46,544 bases of DNA from Candidatus Ligilactobacillus excrementigallinarum (GCA_019114385.1 DXFP01000021.1:1-46544); one strand, 5' to 3'; shown: positions 25,017 through 33,889, numbered from the stretch's first letter. Numbers and translations are program-made. Notes: a model not told the origin generated them from the letters alone.

Positions 25017-27041
25017 ATGGAAAAGAGAAGATCAAAGAAATTCTGGCATTTGCCTGAGTTCATGCAAGACAGCCGGATGCGGACGATTGCGTTGTTCATG
25101 CTTGGCTTGGCAATTGTAAGTGATGGATTAGCGTTCTTTGTCAGTCCGATTACAGGTGTATTTGTTTTAGTTTTAGTGATTTTAGCAATTATTGTTGCCT
25201 ATATTACTTTGCAACACCTAAAAGAAGAAACAAGCGAATATATTTCGGATTTGTCATATCGGATAAAACGCGGTGGACAAGACAGTCTGATTCGGATGCC
25301 GATTGGAACGATTTTTTATAACCGCAATTACGAAGTTGAGTGGATTAATCCATACATGCAGCATTATTTTGGCAAAGAAGATATTTTAGGGAAAAAACTA
25401 GATGACATTGATGAAAATTTAGCAGCATTGTTAAAAAAGCATCAGGAAGATAAGGAAAGTCAGCAAGTTACTTGGAAAGGACGGGCGTTTGACTTACTGA
25501 TACAAGATGATATTGGTGCTGCTTATTTGATGGATGTTACTCATTATGCTGAAATTCAAGAAAAATACGACAATTCACATGTAATGATTGGACAAATTTT
25601 CTTGGATAACTATGATGAAATTTCTAAGGCAATGAGTGATAAAGATATTTCGAATTTGATCAATTTTGTGGCAAATGTTTTATCTGATTGGGCTAAGGAA
25701 TACGGCTTATTCTTGAAACGGGTCGATGAAGATCATTACGTCATGATTGGTTACACTGGAATGCTGAAAAAATTGGAAGAACATAAATTTTCAATTTTAG
25801 ATAAGGTGCGGGAACGAACTTTCAAGAGTAATTCACCAATTACCTTGAGTATGGGGATTGCATATGGTGAAGATGACTTGAATGAATTGACTGAGTTATC
25901 GCAATCTAACTTAGACTTAGCCTTAGGACGTGGGGGTGACCAAGTTGTTGTTCGTGAAGCGGATGGTCAAGCCCGTTTTTATGGCGGAAAGACTAATCCA
26001 ATGGCTAAGCGGACGCGGGTACGTGCACGGATGATTTCACAAGCCTTAAGTGAATTATTGAAGCAATCAGACCAAGTCTTTGTAATGGGGCATAAACGTC
26101 CAGATATGGATGCAATTGGAGCTTGTTTAGGGATTCGGCGAATTGCTTCAATGAATGGCAAACGGTGTTGGATTGTGCTGAATCAAGATAATATTCATTC
26201 AGATGTTCAACGCCTATTGGATGAGTTAGATAAGTATCCTGAGATTAAGGATTCGATTACTACGCCAGAAGAAGCATTGGAAAAAGTAACTCCTAACAGT
26301 TTGCTAGTATTAGCGGATCATTCAAAACCATCAATCTCAATTAGTCATGATTTATATGAAAAATTAGCCAATCGTTGTGTGATTATTGACCATCACCGAC
26401 GGGGCGAAGAATTTCCAGAAAATCCAATTTTGGTTTACATTGAACCATATGCAAGTTCAACATGTGAATTGATTTCAGAAATGTTTGAATATCAATCACG
26501 TGATAGTGAACCAATTAATTCAATAGAAGCGACTGCAATGTTAACAGGAATTATTGTTGATACGCAATCCTTCTCACAAGGAACGGGAACACGAACTTTT
26601 GATGCAGCCAGTTATTTACGCTCAATGGGGGCCGATTTAACGATGGCACGGCATTTTATGAAGGAAAGTTCAAGCAGTTATATGCAACGTAATCACTTAA
26701 TCGATCGAACTGAATTTATTGAAAATATTGCGTTATGTGCTGGTGAAGATGATAAGATTTATGATTCGGTTATTACAGCACAGGCAGCAGATTCGCTTCT
26801 GCAAGTTAGCGGAATTCAAGCTACCTTTGCAATTACACGCAGAGATAACGAAACAATTGGAATTTCTGCACGGAGTGACGGTTCAATTAATGTTCAAGTT
26901 ATAATGGAAGAAATGGGCGGCGGCGGTCATTTAGCTAACGCAGCTACTCAAATTAAAAACGTAACGGTTACTGAGGCACGGGAACAGTTGTTGGCAATTT
27001 TAAAATCTGAAAAAGAACCGCAACCAGTAACGGAAGAGTAG
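25017..27041 (+). CDS. gdpP: Cyclic-di-AMP phosphodiesterase GdpP
   Basis: The ATG at 25017 (MEKRRSKKFW) is spaced six bases from GATGAGGG. The protein has 674 residues. Two membrane helices (about 24-66) are followed by a PAS-like domain (about 90-150), a degenerate GGDEF domain (about 175-310, RGGDQVVV), DHH (about 340-500; GHKRPDMDAIGA, ADHSKP, IDHHRRGEEF) and DHHA1 (MEEMGGGGHLANAA). It hydrolyses c-di-AMP to pApA and so affects osmotic balance and wall stress. rplI follows nine bases later and dnaB after that, the usual lactobacillus order. Confidence 0.96.
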   Translation: MEKRRSKKFWHLPEFMQDSRMRTIALFMLGLAIVSDGLAFFVSPITGVFVLVLVILAIIVAYITLQHLKEETSEYISDLSYRIKRGGQDSLIRMPIGTIFYNRNYEVEWINPYMQHYFGKEDILGKKLDDIDENLAALLKKHQEDKESQQVTWKGRAFDLLIQDDIGAAYLMDVTHYAEIQEKYDNSHVMIGQIFLDNYDEISKAMSDKDISNLINFVANVLSDWAKEYGLFLKRVDEDHYVMIGYTGMLKKLEEHKFSILDKVRERTFKSNSPITLSMGIAYGEDDLNELTELSQSNLDLALGRGGDQVVVREADGQARFYGGKTNPMAKRTRVRARMISQALSELLKQSDQVFVMGHKRPDMDAIGACLGIRRIASMNGKRCWIVLNQDNIHSDVQRLLDELDKYPEIKDSITTPEEALEKVTPNSLLVLADHSKPSISISHDLYEKLANRCVIIDHHRRGEEFPENPILVYIEPYASSTCELISEMFEYQSRDSEPINSIEATAMLTGIIVDTQSFSQGTGTRTFDAASYLRSMGADLTMARHFMKESSSSYMQRNHLIDRTEFIENIALCAGEDDKIYDSVITAQAADSLLQVSGIQATFAITRRDNETIGISARSDGSINVQVIMEEMGGGGHLANAATQIKNVTVTEAREQLLAILKSEKEPQPVTEE

Positions 27042-27053
27042 GAGGAATTATTG

Positions 27054-27503
27054 ATGAAAGTAATTTTTACACAAGATGTACGCGGAAAAGGCAAGCGCGG
27101 TGAAGTTAAGAATATGGCAGACGGCTACGCTAACTTTTTGATTAAGAGCGGCAAAGCAAAGCAAGCAGATGCAGCTGCAATGAGTCAATTACGTGCTCAA
27201 CAAAAAGCTGAAGCAAAGAAAGAAGCCGAAATTTTGGCAGAAGCTAAGGATTTGAAGAAAAAACTTGAATCAGGCAAATATGTGGTTGAATTGAAGGCCA
27301 AAGCTGGTGAAGATGGTCGTTTGTTTGGTTCAGTAACTTCAAAGCAAATTTCGCAAGCATTGCAAAAGCAATATGATATTAAGATTGATAAGCGGAAAAT
27401 GGATTTAGCGCAACCAATTCGTTCAATGGGATATGTAAACGTGCCAGTTAAGTTGCACAATGAGGTAACGGCAACGATTCGGGTGCATATTGCAGAAAAG
27501 TAA
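27054..27503 (+). CDS. rplI: Ribosomal protein bL9
   Basis: The protein has 149 residues. The N-terminal [19 protein letters not shown] motif and the G-Y-A-NFLI segment are diagnostic of L9. A charged helix joins to the C-terminal domain ([12 protein letters not shown]). GGAGG precedes the start, and the upstream gene ends within 15 bp. Confidence 0.97.
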   Translation: MKVIFTQDVRGKGKRGEVKNMADGYANFLIKSGKAKQADAAAMSQLRAQQKAEAKKEAEILAEAKDLKKKLESGKYVVELKAKAGEDGRLFGSVTSKQISQALQKQYDIKIDKRKMDLAQPIRSMGYVNVPVKLHNEVTATIRVHIAEK

Positions 27504-27535
27504 GGATACGCAAAGCGTTAAGTTAAGCGTAATGT

Positions 27536-27636
27536 AAGGGTTAAGGTGCGAAAGCTGACTAGACTGGAACCCAATTAAGAACAAAATGGTTAACCGAAGA
27601 TAAAGAGACTGAACGATTGTGTTGCAGTCTCTTTCC
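27536..27636 (+). terminator. rplI-dnaB spacer with hairpin and terminator
   Basis: AAAGAGACTG and CAGTCTCTTT (27602-27634) form a perfect 10-bp terminator stem, but with a short T-run (TTTCC). Upstream, GGGTT (27538-27542) pairs with AACCC (27568-27572) around a GCGAAAGC hairpin. The palindrome GGTTAACC follows. The terminator ends about 33 bp before the dnaB start, so it may attenuate read-through from gdpP-rplI into dnaB. Confidence 0.65.
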
Positions 27637-27668
27637 TATCTAGTGCTGAATAAAGAAAGGATAAGCTT

Positions 27669-29057
27669 GTGGATAATAAAAATGAATTAGAAAATGTTAT
27701 CCCGCATGATGCGCGGGCTGAGCAGGCCGTTTTAGGTTCAATTTTCTTAGATGGAAATACCTTAGCGGACGCTGTTGAATTTTTAACTCCTGATGATTTT
27801 TATAATCGTGCAAATCAAGTAATCTTTAAAGCGATGATTGCGGTAGATGATAATGGTGATAAGATTGACCCAGTGACCGTTTCCGATGAGTTGCAACGAT
27901 TAAATCAACTGGAAGATGCAGGCGGTCCAGTCTACTTAGGGGAATTAATGAATAACATTCCGTCAAGTAGTCATATTCGCGAATATGCGAAAATTGTACA
28001 AGGTAAGGCGATGCTGCGTCGTTTAATCAATACTTCGCAAAATATCATTAATTTAGCTCAGAATGAAGATGAAGATGTTGATGATATTTTAGATAATGCA
28101 GAACGTCAGATTATGGATGTGGCTGAAAATCGGAATAGTGCCGGTTTTAAACCGATTAGTCAGGTCTTAGATCAAGCAATGGTTAATGTGCAGGAATTAT
28201 CTCAACAAAAAGAGGAAATTACGGGTTTGGCTACGGGTTACCATGATTTTGATGCAATGACATCTGGGTTGCAGCCAGATAATTTGATTATTTTAGCTGC
28301 TCGGCCTGCTGTTGGTAAGACTGCTTTTGCATTGAACATTGCACAAAATGTCGGAAAAGCAACGGATGCTAATGTTGCAATCTTTTCATTGGAAATGAGT
28401 GCAGAATCATTGGTTAATCGGATGATTTGTGCAGAAGGCGGAATTAACGCCAACCATTTGCGGAATGGACAGCTGGAAGGGCGCGAATGGGATGATCTAA
28501 CTGTTGCAATCGGAACATTAGCAGGAACTAATATTTTTATTGATGATACTCCTGGAATTAAGATGTCTGAAATTCGGGCTAAATGTCGCCGGCTTGCAAA
28601 GGAACAAGGCGGTCTAGGATTAATTGTGGTGGACTACTTGCAATTGATTGAAGGTTCAAATAAAGAAAGTCGTCAACAAGAAGTTTCTGAAATTTCACGA
28701 CAGTTAAAAAAATTAGCTAAAGAATTGAACGTACCAATTATTGCATTGTCACAGTTATCTCGTGGAGTTGAACAGCGACAAGATAAGCGCCCTGTATTGT
28801 CTGATATTCGTGAATCTGGATCAATTGAACAGGATGCGGACATCGTTGCCTTCTTGTATCGTGAAGACTACTATGAGCGAGATAATGGCGATGATGATAA
28901 TCAGGAACAGCAAGCAGAAGATAATGATACGGATGCAGGTGAAGTTGAATTAATTATTGAAAAAAACCGGGCTGGTTCGCGGGGCACAGTTAAGTTGTTG
29001 TTTATTAAGTCACATAACAAATTTGCAAATCTGTCGCCGATAAAAGAAGATATATAA
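27669..29057 (+). CDS. dnaB: Replicative DNA helicase DnaB
   Basis: The start is GTG at 27669 with AAAGGAT nine bases upstream. The protein has 462 residues. The N-terminal domain (PHDARAEQAVLGSIFLD, family signature) is about residues 10-110. The RecA-like motor follows with Walker A ARPAVGKT (about 210), Walker B LIVVDYLQLI (about 312), LSQLSRGVEQR and the arginine-finger region. An acidic insert (DNGDDDNQEQQAEDNDTDAG) lies near the C terminus, before EVELIIEKNRAG. It unwinds DNA at the replication fork. Confidence 0.97.
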   Translation: MDNKNELENVIPHDARAEQAVLGSIFLDGNTLADAVEFLTPDDFYNRANQVIFKAMIAVDDNGDKIDPVTVSDELQRLNQLEDAGGPVYLGELMNNIPSSSHIREYAKIVQGKAMLRRLINTSQNIINLAQNEDEDVDDILDNAERQIMDVAENRNSAGFKPISQVLDQAMVNVQELSQQKEEITGLATGYHDFDAMTSGLQPDNLIILAARPAVGKTAFALNIAQNVGKATDANVAIFSLEMSAESLVNRMICAEGGINANHLRNGQLEGREWDDLTVAIGTLAGTNIFIDDTPGIKMSEIRAKCRRLAKEQGGLGLIVVDYLQLIEGSNKESRQQEVSEISRQLKKLAKELNVPIIALSQLSRGVEQRQDKRPVLSDIRESGSIEQDADIVAFLYREDYYERDNGDDDNQEQQAEDNDTDAGEVELIIEKNRAGSRGTVKLLFIKSHNKFANLSPIKEDI

Positions 29058-29096
29058 TTAATAATAAATACAATGTATAAAAAATAACTTATTGAT

Positions 29097-29139
29097 AAAT
29101 GCTTGATTTAATTAAAAATAGATTGGATCAAGCATTTTT
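29097..29139 (+). terminator. dnaB terminator
   Basis: AAATGCTTGAT and ATCAAGCATTTTT form a stem of at least 10 bp around a 19-base loop. Confidence 0.85.
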
Positions 29140-29393
29140 GGAATAGTATATTTTTAGATAAAAAATCAAATTAGTGCGATGAAATCAAGGATTGTTATAT
29201 TTTTTAAAAAATTTTTCGATTTATGCAGAAAAAATTTTTTTTAGGTGAAATAAAACCCTAAAATTCGCGCTTAGTGATGTCAAGTAAAATTTTTTAAGTA
29301 ATTTTTGGCTTTTATTTTTATCAAATCAGCGCTAAAATATATCAAGTAATAACAAAATGTGAACGGATGTTCGAGCGACGGGGGTTTCTAAAA
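29140..29393 (+). other. AT-rich gene-free stretch after dnaB with a direct repeat
   Basis: No gene is seen. There are several phased A/T runs (TTTTTTAAAAAATTTTT, AAAAAATTTTTTTT) that would make curved DNA. The sequences at 29267-29287 and 29329-29349 (GCGCT...TCAAGTAA) are a direct repeat with 16 of 21 matches, 62 bp apart. The second lies just upstream of the 40-aa ORF and could be part of its control region. Confidence 0.4.
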
Positions 29394-29516
29394 ATGACGA
29401 TTTCTGCAAAAATGTCAACAGAAGATTTGGTTAAAGTTGTAATGAATGAAAGTAAAGTAAGCTATCAGGAAGCCATCAATATGTTGTTAGAGTTAACTCA
29501 GGGTAAAGGTTGCTAA
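29394..29516 (+). CDS. Small protein of 40 residues, unknown
   Basis: The ORF runs from ATG 29394 to TAA 29514-29516. GGGGG lies about nine bases upstream. The predicted peptide is helical and amphipathic (MSTEDLVKVVMNESK ... YQEAINMLLEL), ends GKGC and has no membrane segment. It is isolated by its own strong terminator, which favours a real transcript. No family is recognised. Confidence 0.5.
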   Translation: MTISAKMSTEDLVKVVMNESKVSYQEAINMLLELTQGKGC

Positions 29517-29526
29517 AGATTGAGTC

Positions 29527-29572
29527 AAAGCAGAGGCTGAACTAATACTGTTTCAGTCTCTGCTTTTTTTAA
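29527..29572 (+). terminator. Strong terminator after the 40-aa ORF
   Basis: AAAGCAGAG-CTGAA pairs with TTCAG-CTCTGCTTT, with a single G/T interruption, around a nine-base loop. Seven T follow. Confidence 0.9.
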
Positions 29573-29659
29573 TCCGCCAACTAATAATCTTTCTTTTTTC
29601 TTTTGCGCTAATCGTTTATAATAAGTAGTTAGGTAAAATTCATGTACGGAGGTTTAATC

Positions 29660-30439
29660 ATGAAGTATTGTGGTGACACAGTTGATCAAGCTTTAAGTCG
29701 TGGCTTAGCAGATTTAAATGTAGGTCGTGACCAAGTGGAAGTAACGGTGGTTAGTCAAGGAAGACGCGGTTTTTTAGGAATTGGAAAAAAACCGGCCGAA
29801 GTTGAAATAAAGGTATTAACACCGGATGACCAAATTGATGATGAATATACTAATAAATTAGAAACTGAAATCACAACTGAAGTTAAGGAAAGTGAAGGCG
29901 ACTATACCACAGAAACTGTAACTGAGTCTAAAGAAACATCAAACTCAGATGAAAAAGATGTTAAAGCTGTTAATGAAGAGCAGTTAGAAAAGGCGTTACA
30001 TACTGTTGGTGATTATTTGTGTGAAATTATTGAGCAACTTGGTATCGATGCTGAAATTTCTGTAACAGTAAATAATCGGTATGTTTATTATGATTTTGAC
30101 ACTGATCAACAAGGACTTTTGATTGGCAAACATGGTAAAACAATCAATGCATTGCAAATTTTGGCACAAGCCTTTTTTGATAAACAAATTAAGCAGCGTT
30201 ATCGTGTGATTTTAGATGTTGGTGATTACCGTGAACATCGTCGAGAAGAATTGCAGCGCATTTCAAAAGAACTTGCTGAACGTGCATTAATTGAACGACG
30301 TGCATTTAAATTGGGACCAATGCCAGCAATGGAACGGAAAGTCGTTCACAAAACGTTGGCTGCTAATCATCATATTCGGGCAAAATCACATGGAAATGAT
30401 CCATACAGATATATCGTGATTGCTCCCAAATTACATTAA
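29660..30439 (+). CDS. jag: Jag/KhpB RNA-binding protein
   Basis: The ATG at 29660 has GGAGG seven bases upstream. The protein has 259 residues. The N-terminal Jag domain (GDTVDQALSRGLADLNV ... RRGFLGIGKKPAEV) is followed by an acidic linker, a KH domain (LLIGKHGKTINALQ) and an R3H domain (HRREELQRIS ... MERKVVH). KhpB/EloR, with KhpA, binds RNA and controls cell elongation. In many lactobacilli jag follows yidC; here it stands alone between a terminator and a MarR gene. Confidence 0.94.
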   Translation: MKYCGDTVDQALSRGLADLNVGRDQVEVTVVSQGRRGFLGIGKKPAEVEIKVLTPDDQIDDEYTNKLETEITTEVKESEGDYTTETVTESKETSNSDEKDVKAVNEEQLEKALHTVGDYLCEIIEQLGIDAEISVTVNNRYVYYDFDTDQQGLLIGKHGKTINALQILAQAFFDKQIKQRYRVILDVGDYREHRREELQRISKELAERALIERRAFKLGPMPAMERKVVHKTLAANHHIRAKSHGNDPYRYIVIAPKLH

Positions 30440-30501
30440 TTTAGTGGTAAGATATCTGTAAAGAAGTAAATTAGGAGTATTAAAATCTGGAGGATTAACT
30501 T

Positions 30502-30981
30502 ATGCTTGAACATAAACCATACCATCTTGAAGACGAATTGTGCTTTGCGATTTATTCTGCACAAAAAAGCTATAATCATTTCTATAGCGAGGCGCTTAAA
30601 AAATTTAATTTAACCTATCCGCAATACATCACATTGTTGGTTATGTGGGAAGAACGGCGGCCAATGATGGTAAAGGATATCGGTAAACGATTAAATTTAG
30701 ATACGGGGACATTAACTCCATTGCTTAAACGATTAGAAATGAGTGGATGGGTAACCCGAACACGTTCTGGATTGGATGGCCGCAGAGTTTATCTCGAGCT
30801 AACCGAAAAGGCTAAAAATAAAGAAAAAGATGTCAAAAATGCAGTCTCATATTCATTTAGATTAATTGACATGAATTCAAAGGAATATGAAACAAGCGTA
30901 AAATTATTACAAGAAATTACAAGAAAATTAAATGAATTGAATGCATCGATCGATGAAATTCGGGAACGTAATCGCTTTTGA
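30502..30981 (+). CDS. MarR-family regulator, OhrR-like
   Basis: The protein has 159 residues. Cys 14 in DELCFAIYSAQK is at the position of the peroxide-reactive Cys of one-Cys OhrR repressors. The winged helix follows (LTYPQYITLLVMWE, GKRLNLDTGTLTPLLKRLE, TRSGLDGRRVYLELT). OhrR normally represses the organic peroxide reductase gene ohr, but no ohr is next to it. The C-terminal 50 residues are longer than usual and helical. TGGAGGA precedes the start. Targets are unknown. Confidence 0.85.
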   Translation: MLEHKPYHLEDELCFAIYSAQKSYNHFYSEALKKFNLTYPQYITLLVMWEERRPMMVKDIGKRLNLDTGTLTPLLKRLEMSGWVTRTRSGLDGRRVYLELTEKAKNKEKDVKNAVSYSFRLIDMNSKEYETSVKLLQEITRKLNELNASIDEIRERNRF

Positions 30982-31003
30982 TGTAAAATATAATAGAATG
31001 CAA

Positions 31004-31269
31004 CAAACGGATATGCTGTAAGAAGAAATTGAACGAATCATGGATATTAATTCGGGAAATTTCGGCCTTGCAAGCATACCTGTTTTTATTGATTATGCAG
31101 GATAAGAGAGGTTGTGACATAAGTCCAGCCTCTATTTATATATCCGTATAATTGAGTTCCAAAACAAACAGGCATGTCTGTAAATTTAAAAAAACTCCGA
31201 ATCAATACTACGTAATTCGTTTGTTTTTTTCTTACAACATGCCTGTTTAGAGTGTTTTGTCACATCTTC
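31004..31269 (-). repeat. Hairpin repeat element, copy D (complete)
   Basis: In reverse orientation this copy has the second hairpin (AAACGGATATGCTGTAAG / TTGCAAGCATACCTGTTT, 31005-31085) and the central stem (AGAGGTTG / CAGCCTCT, about 31105-31133). The long hairpin (AAACAGGCATGTCTGTAA / TTACAACATGCCTGTTT, 31166-31248) and the outer end GAGTGTTTTGTCACATCTTC follow. It fills the convergent gap between the MarR gene and the 82-aa hypothetical. Confidence 0.88.
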
Positions 31270-31357
31270 TTCGTTTACATGTAATGTGAGATTTATTGGT
31301 TAATATTTTGTTGCATACGCGCGGTTCAGTCTTATATTAACTAGGCGGCTTTACATC

Positions 31358-31606
31358 CTAACTTAACCAATCATATCTTAATAATTGATTAGTTTTCTGG
31401 TTAACTGGAATCCACAAATGATGGTGCCAAATATCTTTCAAAATTTCAGTAAAAATCTTCAAAGAGCCTTTCTTTTGTTGACTCTTTGGATACTCAATTT
31501 CAATATACTTATTTTGTTCAGTTTTAAGAATAATTTTCTTATTTTTTAAACTGACTATCTGTGCTGAAACAATATCTGAGTCAGCCGTGATTGATTTTTT
31601 CTCCAT
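31358..31606 (-). CDS. Hypothetical protein, 82 aa
   Basis: A small protein with a beta-rich first half (SDIVSAQIVSLKNKKIILKT) and an aromatic C-terminal half (DIWHHHLWIPVNQKTNQLLRYDW). No membrane segment and no recognised family. GAGATGTG upstream is a weak ribosome-binding site. The gene is single and bounded by repeat copy D on its 3' side. Confidence 0.5.
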   Translation of the reverse strand: MEKKSITADSDIVSAQIVSLKNKKIILKTEQNKYIEIEYPKSQQKKGSLKIFTEILKDIWHHHLWIPVNQKTNQLLRYDWLS

Positions 31607-31943
31607 AAATCACATCTCAATTCTAGTGAATATATTATCTATGTTCACAATTCTATCCTACATGATGATTGTGAAGAATATGTGCATTTGATGTTAAAAC
31701 TTCTGGGTAAAAGGATAATATTCAAATTATTTGCAATTATAAAAATAACCAAATTCATTAAAAATATTTAAAGTATTTAATTTACATTAACATTTATCAA
31801 TAATATAATGTAACTAGGGAAGAGGAGACATTATTCGATTTTAAAGTGTCAAAATTATTATAAACGTTGATAAATCAACGTTTTGGTTTAAATATTTAAT
31901 TAAGGATCAGAAAGGCAGCATCGGTTGCCTGGAGGAGTAAATC
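31607..31943. promoter_or_regulatory. Divergent control region with DUF1700 operon promoter and leader palindrome
   Basis: TTTACA (31781-31786), 17 bp and TATAAT (31804-31809) form the promoter of the rightward operon. The leader of about 130 nt contains the perfect 20-bp palindrome AACGTTGATAAATCAACGTT (31863-31882) and a small GGCA/TTGCC hairpin before the ribosome-binding site GGAGGAG. On the other side, TTCACAAT (31644-31651) and ATTGTGAA (31668-31675) form an exact inverted repeat upstream of the leftward hypothetical gene. Confidence 0.6.
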
Positions 31944-32576
31944 ATGGACAAGGAAAAATATTTGGTCGATTTGGAAAGTGCAATTAAGCAACTTCCAGAA
32001 GATGAACGCTGCAAAATAATCGCAAAATACGAACAACTAATTGCCGCAGCGAATCTTGTGACCGAAAGTGAAATTGAACAACATTTTGGAACAGCACGTC
32101 AATTAGGACGACAGATTCTGGCAGAAAATGCGCTTGAAGTACGCAAGCGAATTCAAAAACATCATCCTCAACTGTTATCCGTTAATTGGCATGCTTTTTT
32201 AATGATAATGATGGCTGTTTATAGTTCACCAATGACTTATCTGGCTGGCGTTGCCGGGATGACATTAGAATTTTTAGCAGGATTAATTATTTTCTTAATT
32301 GGTTTTGTGATTATTGTTGGTTTATCTGCAGCAACAGTTCTTGGCGGAGTATTAATTTATGCAGGAATTGGTACATTAGGAATGGCCTTTGCGGTTGGAA
32401 TGTTTCACTTAGGAATTGGGTTGCTTTTTATTGCATTTAATTTCTTTATCGTACCTTTAATTCATAGAATTTATGTTGCTTTGTTTGCAGGTTTAAGCAA
32501 TTTGGGGCAAAAGATTTATGTGAAATTCAAGGCACGTTGGGAAAAGAATTTAAAGCTTGAAAAGGAGGCCCAATAA
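31944..32576 (+). CDS. DUF1700 membrane protein
   Basis: The protein has 210 residues. An N-terminal cytoplasmic helical domain (MDKEKYLVDLESAIKQLPEDER ... IEQHFGTARQLGRQIL) is the DUF1700 signature. Three to four membrane segments follow (about 85-195), then a basic tail. It is translationally coupled to the next gene (TAATG). DUF1700 proteins often travel with DUF4097 and PspC in Firmicutes envelope-stress operons. Confidence 0.88.
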   Translation: MDKEKYLVDLESAIKQLPEDERCKIIAKYEQLIAAANLVTESEIEQHFGTARQLGRQILAENALEVRKRIQKHHPQLLSVNWHAFLMIMMAVYSSPMTYLAGVAGMTLEFLAGLIIFLIGFVIIVGLSAATVLGGVLIYAGIGTLGMAFAVGMFHLGIGLLFIAFNFFIVPLIHRIYVALFAGLSNLGQKIYVKFKARWEKNLKLEKEAQ

Positions 32577-33556
32577 TGAAAATCAAGCGAAATTTAAAGT
32601 GGGGCACGTTGATTTTATTAGTTGGGATCTTTTGTACCATATTCGGTGCATTGAATAATGGGGTCAAAAGTATTGCCTTTGATGGAATTCGACCAGTTGT
32701 TCCAGAAAAAGAACGTCAGTACCGGGAATCAATTGAAAATGAAGCATTTGATTCAATTGATATTGATGTTAAGCGTGCGAAGATTAAAATTCAGCGCGGC
32801 AAGCATTACGCAGTTACATATCAAGGTAAAAAGTCTAATGTGCCAACGATATCAGTTGATAATCATCAATTAGTAATTAATCAGACAAATAATATTTTGA
32901 CAGAAACAGCGAATACGATTCATTGGAAAGAGTCAACGCGGGTCGATCGAGATAACAGTACGATTTTAATTACTGTTCCCGAAAATGTAAAATTACAAAA
33001 AGTTCGTGTATTTAATAATTATGGAATGACGAGTGTTTTGAATATCGATACCTCAATGCTGGAAGTTACAGAAATGGAAGGCGGAATTATTTTGAAAAAA
33101 ACAGCAGCTGATGCGGTTGATTTGGAAGCTGATTCCGGAAAAGATATGTATTTGCAAGATGTTGACTTAGAAAATGGGCAAATTCAAAATACAGGAGTTG
33201 GATTAAATATCAATGACGGTTCGTTAAAGAATATGGCTGTTGACGCTAACCATGGTGATGTTGCATATCAAAAATTATCAGTTGATGGCGGTTCGATTAA
33301 TAATGATGATGGTGATGTAACTTTGAATAAGTTAGAAATTGTGAATGGCTTTACAGTAAATACATGTCGAGGTAATAATAAGGTCACTGATATTGAAAAC
33401 TCAGCCTTCAAGCTTTCTGCACGTAACGGAAAGAATAAATTGTTCAACCAAAGTCAGACAGCCAATAATGAAATGAAATCAATTCAAAATACAAATTCAA
33501 AGGATAACATCTTGAGTTTGACGGTCATAAATGGTAATAATGTAGTTAAGCAATAG
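32576..33556 (+). CDS. DUF4097 family adhesin-like beta-repeat membrane protein
   Basis: The protein has 326 residues. A single N-terminal membrane helix (about 10-28) is followed by an extracellular domain rich in short beta repeats (VDLEADSGKDMYLQDVDLEN, INDGSLKNMAVDANHGDV). This is the right-handed beta pattern of DUF4097/DUF2807 proteins. AAAGGAGG precedes the ATG, which overlaps the DUF1700 stop. In related operons such proteins act with PspC and the Lia system in antimicrobial-peptide response; that role is inferred. Confidence 0.85.
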   Translation: MKIKRNLKWGTLILLVGIFCTIFGALNNGVKSIAFDGIRPVVPEKERQYRESIENEAFDSIDIDVKRAKIKIQRGKHYAVTYQGKKSNVPTISVDNHQLVINQTNNILTETANTIHWKESTRVDRDNSTILITVPENVKLQKVRVFNNYGMTSVLNIDTSMLEVTEMEGGIILKKTAADAVDLEADSGKDMYLQDVDLENGQIQNTGVGLNINDGSLKNMAVDANHGDVAYQKLSVDGGSINNDDGDVTLNKLEIVNGFTVNTCRGNNKVTDIENSAFKLSARNGKNKLFNQSQTANNEMKSIQNTNSKDNILSLTVINGNNVVKQ

Positions 33557-33567
33557 GAGGGTTTTAT

Positions 33568-33801
33568 ATGGCAAAAAAGAAACGGTTGACTAAATCAACA
33601 GATAAAGTTTTATGCGGTGTATTCGGCGGAATTGCAGAATACTTTGGCTGGGATAAAGCGATTACCCGAATTGTGGGTGCATTTTTAATCCTTTTCCCAG
33701 GCGGTGTATTACCTGGAGCAATTTTGTATTTTATTGCTGCTATGGTGATGCCTAGTCCAACTAAACCCAACATTATTGAAGGGGAATTTAAAGAAAAATA
33801 A
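33568..33801 (+). CDS. PspC-domain protein
   Basis: The protein has 77 residues. The PspC domain is clear (RLTKSTDKVLCGVFGGIAEYFGWD, then a membrane segment FLILFPGGVLPGAILYFIAA). GGAGGG lies seven bases upstream. It is the last gene of the DUF1700/DUF4097 operon and is probably membrane-bound. Confidence 0.92.
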   Translation: MAKKKRLTKSTDKVLCGVFGGIAEYFGWDKAITRIVGAFLILFPGGVLPGAILYFIAAMVMPSPTKPNIIEGEFKEK

Positions 33802-33828
33802 AAAAGGAACTGTACCTAAATCCGTTTA

Positions 33829-33857
33829 TTAACGAAAAAAGAATACAGTATTATAAT
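33829..33857 (+). promoter_or_regulatory. Promoter of the 165-aa ABM-like gene
   Basis: TTAACG (33829-33834), a 17-bp spacer and TATAAT (33852-33857), about 30 bp before the start codon. Confidence 0.55.
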
Positions 33858-33889
33858 ATGTTTATGAGTTGAAAGGAAGCTTTAGAACT

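Noticed and set aside
29140-29393. Replication origin
   Set aside because: The stretch is AT-rich and curved, but there is no cluster of DnaA boxes and no dnaA/dnaN nearby.
33568-33801. A minus-strand ORF (33564-33773) overlapping the PspC gene
   Set aside because: The plus-strand frame has a clear PspC domain and a ribosome-binding site; the opposite frame has neither.
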